Source of the DNA: Balneolales bacterium
GTDB lineage: Bacteria; Bacteroidota; Rhodothermia; Balneolales; Natronogracilivirgulaceae
DNA length: 9,671 nucleotides
Direction: 5' to 3'
Assembly (NCBI GenBank): GCA_007135895.1
Contig: SLHZ01000288.1
Span: 1-9,671, forward strand
Below, one piece after another: positions 6,901 to 9,671 of this stretch (the first letter of the stretch is position 1; the number at the start of each line of letters is the position of its first letter). Under the pieces are notes generated by a model. That model worked only from the letters and a program-made list of their open reading frames with translations. It was not told where the DNA came from and searched no databases. A program made the translations under genes and the position numbers.

Positions 6901-7393
6901 GCAGCTTGATGTTGCGCCGGGTAAAATCCAGCAGTTCACTCGGCATCCGTTCTCCGCTGTTGATCGAATAGATGAGGAAGGTCTGCATTCCCTGAAGCTC
7001 CCGCGGTACCTGATGGCTCACCCGGCCCGGCGGCACCGACGGCGGCAGGCTCTCCTCCAGCACGCGCAGATACTCCTGAAGTTCCACACTGCGGAAATCG
7101 ACCGGGGCATGCTTGTGGAAATAGACCGTTACTGTGGAGCGCCCTTCATTGCTGGTCGACGTCACCCGCTCGACATCCCGCAGCCGGCGGACCTGCTGTT
7201 CCACACGGCGGGTAATCTCATGCTCAACCACCTCCGGTGAGGTCCGGCTCCACTGGTAGGAGACCGTGATACTCGGCAGCTGCATGTCCGGCGACATCTC
7301 CACCGGAATCCGATGCCACACCATGACACCAACGACCACCAGCGCAAGGTAGAACATCGAAATCAGGTATTTTCGCCGGAAAAGTTCGTTCAT
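3962..7393 (-). CDS. RND-family efflux transporter permease (inner-membrane pump)
   Basis: This 1143-residue protein has the AcrB-type layout: TM1 (about 9-27), porter loop 1 (28-335), TM2-TM6 (336-492), a cytoplasmic linker (493-616), TM7 (617-637), porter loop 2 (638-985) and TM8-TM12 (990 to the end). RND motifs include IPVEMSPDMQLPSI near the N-terminus, LTIALGMIIDNAVVVFEHV in TM4 and KIRPVLITSCTTLAGLMPL near the C-terminus. It would export substrates by proton antiport through a trimer with an adaptor and an outer-membrane channel. TM4 has D402 followed by N403 where AcrB has two aspartates, and TM10 has N1059-N1060 where AcrB has lysine 940. The linker is about 125 residues, enlarged by a serine-rich repeat. 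The ATG start lies 67 bases after the adaptor gene. The substrate cannot be read from sequence. Confidence 0.92.
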   Translation of the reverse strand: MNELFRRKYLISMFYLALVVVGVMVWHRIPVEMSPDMQLPSITVSYQWSRTSPEVVEHEITRRVEQQVRRLRDVERVTSTSNEGRSTVTVYFHKHAPVDFRSVELQEYLRVLEESLPPSVPPGRVSHQVPRELQGMQTFLIYSINSGERMPSELLDFTRRNIKLPMLGIRGIAGIELLGVRDPALLIDFDVPAAERLGIGTSGVMRQVNERLSWRSAGYREHGGMRYSLMVPPMFENVSDITAMPIPLPGSERQILLGDIAQVTMGDYPERTARRINGNPALTIRFERETGVDALELAETVIARMDEIATTLPPDIHLQIERDATVELREELSALERQALISLIAVFLVLLLFIRKIRAPLVILGSILFSLLFSVIMLHILGYTINVITLAGLTIALGMIIDNAVVVFEHVNPGLPLARQARIEHVRRHLPHVLVPVIGSTLTTVGIFIPLLFSMEEVRMFLMPLGMALTLTLLASVLISLTWIPYALIWLVRIPYRADADNASPGLSSPDLSSFELSSPGLSSPDLSSSDLSSSDLSSPELSSSAVQSPSRSQASSQAQTTPRAQSLSFSTLWSKLASRLLFFVRPADKIRPPASSFRKKRFGRTRITLGFFIWRHRLRWLIYPAMILLIGIPLYLIPEPDPVSDEDPGRLYKWSQYYFDNDDVINRYVGGIGYRFYRGVSFGEGWAGRPVQDHVIITVRPPIGTPFEEIDKIIQQFETLAGSFDYAITYYESHINEQGAFGRLEIYFKEEYLDRAEPFQLFGQAAYLAARTGNARIWVSGFDESFGTGFGGGQVQQRITLTGYSYDQLEMVAEDLRRRLMRHRRVQEVDINQSQMFMRDDLYQYVLRPDDDRMIRRGLERPAVLNAVQLDINREHAPYGRIEFGGTQMYLIARNLRDREYFEDFLHASRRMGSTVFTVAEIGELTRERTLPQIRREDQMYTRIVAFEFLGPNRMAQSIAEEIIKTYPVPPGMSITTGFRGWFGAEEDRSLLLIFLMAILSVWMIISALLERWRDPLVILLAVPLGGIGIMAGALYHDLQFDRSAMAGALLVMGVVVNNAILLMHGKQKMRLLGVHGIRSWFSVYREKIRPVLITSCTTLAGLMPLMLLEGDGFWQTLAIVVGWGLGASTLFLILLMGIWEK
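5756..5890 (-). repeat. 15-bp coding minisatellite in the RND pump linker
   Basis: Nine 15-bp units run end to end, with plus-strand consensus GTCCGGCGAGGACAG. Units 3 and 4 (5786-5815) are identical, as are units 5 and 8; the first and last are degenerate. On the coding strand they give the pentapeptide LSSPD with variants LSSSD, LSSFE, LSSPG and LSSPE, covering residues about 502-546. The repeat lies in the cytoplasmic TM6-TM7 loop and is followed by more Ser/Gln-rich sequence (SRSQASSQAQ). Confidence 0.9.
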
Positions 7394-7460
7394 GGGAAAT
7401 CAAGGGTGGATGGACACTGCTGAAACATGACACGACCAATGTTCGTCAGAGGCCGCCTCA

Positions 7461-8561
7461 TTAAAAACGGAATCTCGGGTTCACCCGCTGCATGTGGCTG
7501 ATGGCGAAATGCTGGTCGACGGCCAGGGTGTCACCGGGCGAAATTTCCTCATGATTTATCACCACCCACTCGGATGTTACCGCTATCGGTTCGATGTAGA
7601 TCCACTCGACCGTATCACCATTCAACCGGAACACGAGCGGACGATTATCACGCGTCAGTTTGGCCGCGCGCGGGATACGGGCCTTTCCTTCGACCGATTT
7701 CACAAGCACACGTCCGTCAACGGTCATCCCGCCACGGAGACGTCCTTGCGGATTATCAAAAATCGCCACCACCTGTCCTGTCTTGCTCTGGTCATCCACT
7801 ACCGGCGAAACGGCCTCCACGACACCGGAAGCCCGGTAGCCGAATCCGGTTTCAAGCGTAACGCTCATGCCCACATCGACATCCGCCAGCTCACTCTCCA
7901 GCAGGCTGAAGCGGACCCGTACCCGCGACTGATCAACCAGCCGGCCCAGTTCGGTCCCTGCCGACAGATACTGTCCGCGCGTGAAGTTCTCCCTGGTGTG
8001 GATCTGTCCGTCGAACGGCGCTATAACCGAGGCATAGCTCAGGTTCAGTTCGGCCCGTCTGAGCTGCACCTGCGCATTGGAATACCCGTGGAAATTCTGC
8101 AAAAACCGGTCCATCTCTTCCGGGAGTGTTTCGTTACCGGTTCCGCGCAGCCGCTGATCCCGCTCAATGCGATAATCGGAAGCCGCTTTATCCAGGGCAT
8201 TGCGGGCATCTTCAAGCGCCATCTGCCACTCACGGTCATCCAGGGCCAGGATGGTGTCGCCTTCGGATACACGATGCCCGTCCCGGACTACATTGTGCGC
8301 CACGAACCCTGAGAGCCGGGTGTAAATCCTTATTTCGCGTAGCGGCTCCACGGTACCTTGTGTTTCGATGTGGTGATAGAGGGGCTGATCATCGGCCCGG
8401 TCGAAGATGACAACCGGCCGCACTTCCTCCCGTTCGGTTCTTCGGGACTCGGCCTCTCCGTCGCCATTGTCATCGGAGCAGGCTGCGACAAATCCGCCCG
8501 TTAAAAAGAAAATTGAATATATCAGTGCGGGATAAATGTGATTATCAGAGCTAATAAACAT
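7461..8561 (-). CDS. RND efflux periplasmic adaptor lipoprotein (HlyD/AcrA family)
   Basis: I start at the ATG at 8561; a TTG at 8570 would add three residues. The 366-residue product has a hydrophobic leader ending FVAAC, with lipobox C28, so it is likely anchored to the inner membrane from the periplasmic side. Domains follow the adaptor order: first lipoyl half (about 70-110, GTVEPLREIRIYTRLSGFV then VSEGDTILALDD), a short alpha-hairpin (112-172), second lipoyl half (about 174-202, YASVIAPFDGQI), beta-barrel (about 203-290) and a membrane-proximal domain to the end. It would bridge the RND pump and a TolC-like channel. Ten bases separate it from the upstream toxin stop, and no Shine-Dalgarno is visible. 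Its n-region (MFISSDNHIYPALIYSIF) contains no Lys or Arg, unusual for an exported lipoprotein, and it lies in AT-rich DNA. Confidence 0.9.
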   Translation of the reverse strand: MFISSDNHIYPALIYSIFFLTGGFVAACSDDNGDGEAESRRTEREEVRPVVIFDRADDQPLYHHIETQGTVEPLREIRIYTRLSGFVAHNVVRDGHRVSEGDTILALDDREWQMALEDARNALDKAASDYRIERDQRLRGTGNETLPEEMDRFLQNFHGYSNAQVQLRRAELNLSYASVIAPFDGQIHTRENFTRGQYLSAGTELGRLVDQSRVRVRFSLLESELADVDVGMSVTLETGFGYRASGVVEAVSPVVDDQSKTGQVVAIFDNPQGRLRGGMTVDGRVLVKSVEGKARIPRAAKLTRDNRPLVFRLNGDTVEWIYIEPIAVTSEWVVINHEEISPGDTLAVDQHFAISHMQRVNPRFRF

Positions 8562-8571
8562 GGCAAGCAAA

Positions 8572-8958
8572 TTATTTGGCTAGTTCAAGTGGCAGATGCA
8601 ATGCAATTCGGTCAAAATCTTTGTCATTGTGCAGCAATGGAACACGATATTCGATGCACCATGTACCGATAAGCATATCGACTGTCTTTCGGACAATCAC
8701 CCCTTTTGATCGTAGAAGCCGATAGTTTTGTGAAGACCGAATCGCAATCTCTTTGCCAACCAATGATATGCACTCCAGATGTGACAGACGTTCTTTTACC
8801 ATTTCATAATCATTATCACATCCTTGAAGAACTTCTGCTAATATAATGTCCCCCATAAGAATGGTCTGTGTGCCCAAAGCGTTATCAAGCAGTTTCGTTT
8901 TACTGGATTCCACCCCGTTAAAGAAATCTATCCATATACTGGAGTCTACAAGGATCAT
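8572..8958 (-). CDS. vapC: VapC-type PIN-domain ribonuclease toxin
   Basis: The 128-residue protein has the PIN-domain pattern. MILVDSSIWIDFF gives the first acidic residue D5; E42 lies in ILAEVLQG; D94 lies in RKTVDMLIGTWC; and a final acidic cluster HNDKDFD (D112, D114, D116) is near the C-terminus. These acids coordinate Mg2+ or Mn2+ in VapC nucleases, which typically cleave tRNA or rRNA and stop translation. All key residues are present and the length is normal, so the toxin looks intact. Its ATG overlaps the antitoxin stop as ATGA, ensuring coupled expression. Two 60-base blocks counted by hand (8581-8700) are 42-43% GC, against about 63% in a block of the pump gene (6481-6540), suggesting acquisition by transfer. 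Confidence 0.9.
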   Translation of the reverse strand: MILVDSSIWIDFFNGVESSKTKLLDNALGTQTILMGDIILAEVLQGCDNDYEMVKERLSHLECISLVGKEIAIRSSQNYRLLRSKGVIVRKTVDMLIGTWCIEYRVPLLHNDKDFDRIALHLPLELAK

Positions 8959-9152
8959 CTGTCATTGCTCCTCATTTCTTCCAGATCTCCTGTCCAGCGA
9001 ATATTGCCCTTCAACTCCCTGATTCGCTCCTGCTCCTTGCGCTGTATCAACAGCTTCAAACCTTGTTCAACCGCCTCTTTTTTTGTTTTCAACCGGCTGG
9101 TTTGCAAGGCTTTTTGCATCAACATGTCATCTATTTCGATATTTGTTCGCAT
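8955..9152 (-). CDS. vapB: VapB-type antitoxin
   Basis: The 65-residue protein starts MRTNIEIDDMLMQKALQTS and continues with LKTKKEAVEQGLKLLIQRKE. This is the short ribbon-helix-helix-like pattern of VapB antitoxins (VapB_antitoxin/DUF2191 type), where the N-terminus dimerises and binds operator DNA. The tail RELKGNIRWTGDLEEMR fits the conserved toxin-wrapping segment, whose tryptophan and acidic residues block the PIN active site. It starts with ATG at 9152 and ends in a four-base overlap with vapC. Its promoter region lies in the 52 bases before it, directly behind the stop of an RND pump gene, and autoregulation by the VapBC complex is expected. The substrate of the pair is unknown. Confidence 0.88.
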   Translation of the reverse strand: MRTNIEIDDMLMQKALQTSRLKTKKEAVEQGLKLLIQRKEQERIRELKGNIRWTGDLEEMRSNDR

Positions 9153-9171
9153 TGATTTAATTTTTTAGTAA

Positions 9172-9201
9172 ATGTGTATAATACATGATCTATATACACA
9201 T
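9172..9201 (-). promoter_or_regulatory. Palindromic operator and -10 region of vapBC
   Basis: ATGTGTATA (9172-9180) and TATACACAT (9193-9201) form a perfect 9-bp inverted repeat around a 12-base centre, with half-site centres 21 bp (two helical turns) apart. On the minus strand a TATTAT at 9183-9178 can serve as the -10, overlapping one arm; no good -35 is visible. This matches the usual autoregulated layout in which an antitoxin-toxin complex covers its own promoter. It lies between the RND stop (9205-9207) and the antitoxin ATG (9152). Confidence 0.55.
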
Positions 9202-9204
9202 AAC

Positions 9205-9671
9205 TTACACTATTACCGGTTTATTATTTTTATTTGTCTTCTTGTTCTCCAGCCACCGGAAGACCATCGGCACGAGAAAGAGTGTGAGCAATGTACTGCT
9301 CACCATGCCGCCCATCAGGGCGAGGGCCAGTGACTGGCGGAATTCGTATCCATCCCCGATCGGAATGATCATGGGCAGCAGTCCGAGCAACGTGGTCATC
9401 GTGGTCATCACGACCGGACGAAACCGGTGCCGTCCCGCCAGATGCACCGCCTCGTCGAGATTGCCGGTATCCTGGTAGTATCGCCGCATGAAATCGACCT
9501 TGAGGATGGCGTCGTTGACGGCAATCCCGGTGAGCACCAGAATCCCCATGAACGACAGGATGTTTAGGCTGAGTCCGGCCATCCAGAGCACAAGCAGCGA
9601 CCCGATCCAGGCAAACGGCACCCCGAGCATGATGATCAGCGGGTATTTCATGTTTTCGTACTGCACGGTGA
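9205..9671 (-). CDS. RND-family efflux transporter permease, C-terminal part (cut by window edge)
   Basis: The frame is open to the right edge, so only the last 155 or so codons are seen. They correspond to TM9-TM12 of an AcrB-type pump: YENMKYPLIIMLGVPFAWIG, then GIAVNDAILKVDFM in TM10, then the RND signature RFRPVVMTTMTTLLGLLPM, and a last span ending LTLFLVPMVFRWLE. As in the other pump, TM10 has asparagine where AcrB has lysine 940. The tail after TM12 is lysine- and asparagine-rich (NKKTNKNNKPVIV) and AT-rich in DNA, unlike the rest of the gene. It reads in the same direction as the adaptor and second pump, so the locus may encode a two-pump (MdtBC-like) system or two neighbouring systems. 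Too little is seen to decide. Confidence 0.9.
   Translation of the reverse strand, partial: TVQYENMKYPLIIMLGVPFAWIGSLLVLWMAGLSLNILSFMGILVLTGIAVNDAILKVDFMRRYYQDTGNLDEAVHLAGRHRFRPVVMTTMTTLLGLLPMIIPIGDGYEFRQSLALALMGGMVSSTLLTLFLVPMVFRWLENKKTNKNNKPVIV

Overview
The window looks like a chromosomal segment of a Gram-negative bacterium. Two lipoproteins with lipoboxes, a periplasmic adaptor and two RND inner-membrane pumps all require a double membrane. Starts with no clear Shine-Dalgarno sequence, and the look of the first large protein, suggest the Bacteroidota/Balneolota/Rhodothermota (FCB) group. That placement rests on memory of homologues and is low confidence. Most genes are moderately GC-rich, but the toxin-antitoxin block at the right is clearly AT-richer.

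Left part (1-2073, plus strand). The first 59 bases are three tandem 19-bp repeats ending in CA, which look like one terminus of an IS21-family insertion sequence lying mostly outside the window. An AT-rich leader with a candidate promoter and a small inverted repeat precedes a conserved, cysteine-rich protein of unknown function. Its first 33 codons (264-362) lie in a different frame from the remaining 569 codons (364-2073), so the gene carries a frameshift near 363.

Middle part (2194-3126, minus strand). A small FmdB-type zinc-ribbon gene overlaps, by GTGA, a gene for a short secreted lipoprotein of unknown function. A promoter-like region containing a perfect 8-bp inverted repeat lies just upstream of the pair.

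Right part (3244-9671, minus strand, read right to left). The order is: the 3' end of one RND pump gene, a VapBC-type toxin-antitoxin pair with its own palindromic operator candidate, an RND periplasmic adaptor lipoprotein, a second full-length RND pump, and a GNAT acetyltransferase. The adaptor and pump(s) would form a tripartite export system with an outer-membrane channel not seen here. The toxin-antitoxin pair is AT-rich and sits tightly between efflux genes. The flanking gene ends (the lysine/asparagine-rich pump tail and the basic-residue-free signal peptide of the adaptor) look altered, consistent with insertion of the pair into a pre-existing efflux operon.

The second pump and the acetyltransferase each carry a coding minisatellite in a loop: 15-bp units in the pump, 18- and 27-bp units in the acetyltransferase. 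Unit lengths are multiples of three, so the reading frame survives. I found no CRISPR array, rRNA or tRNA, and no wholly new system. The best leads are the frameshifted cysteine-rich gene, the paired minisatellites, and the toxin-antitoxin insertion in the efflux operon.
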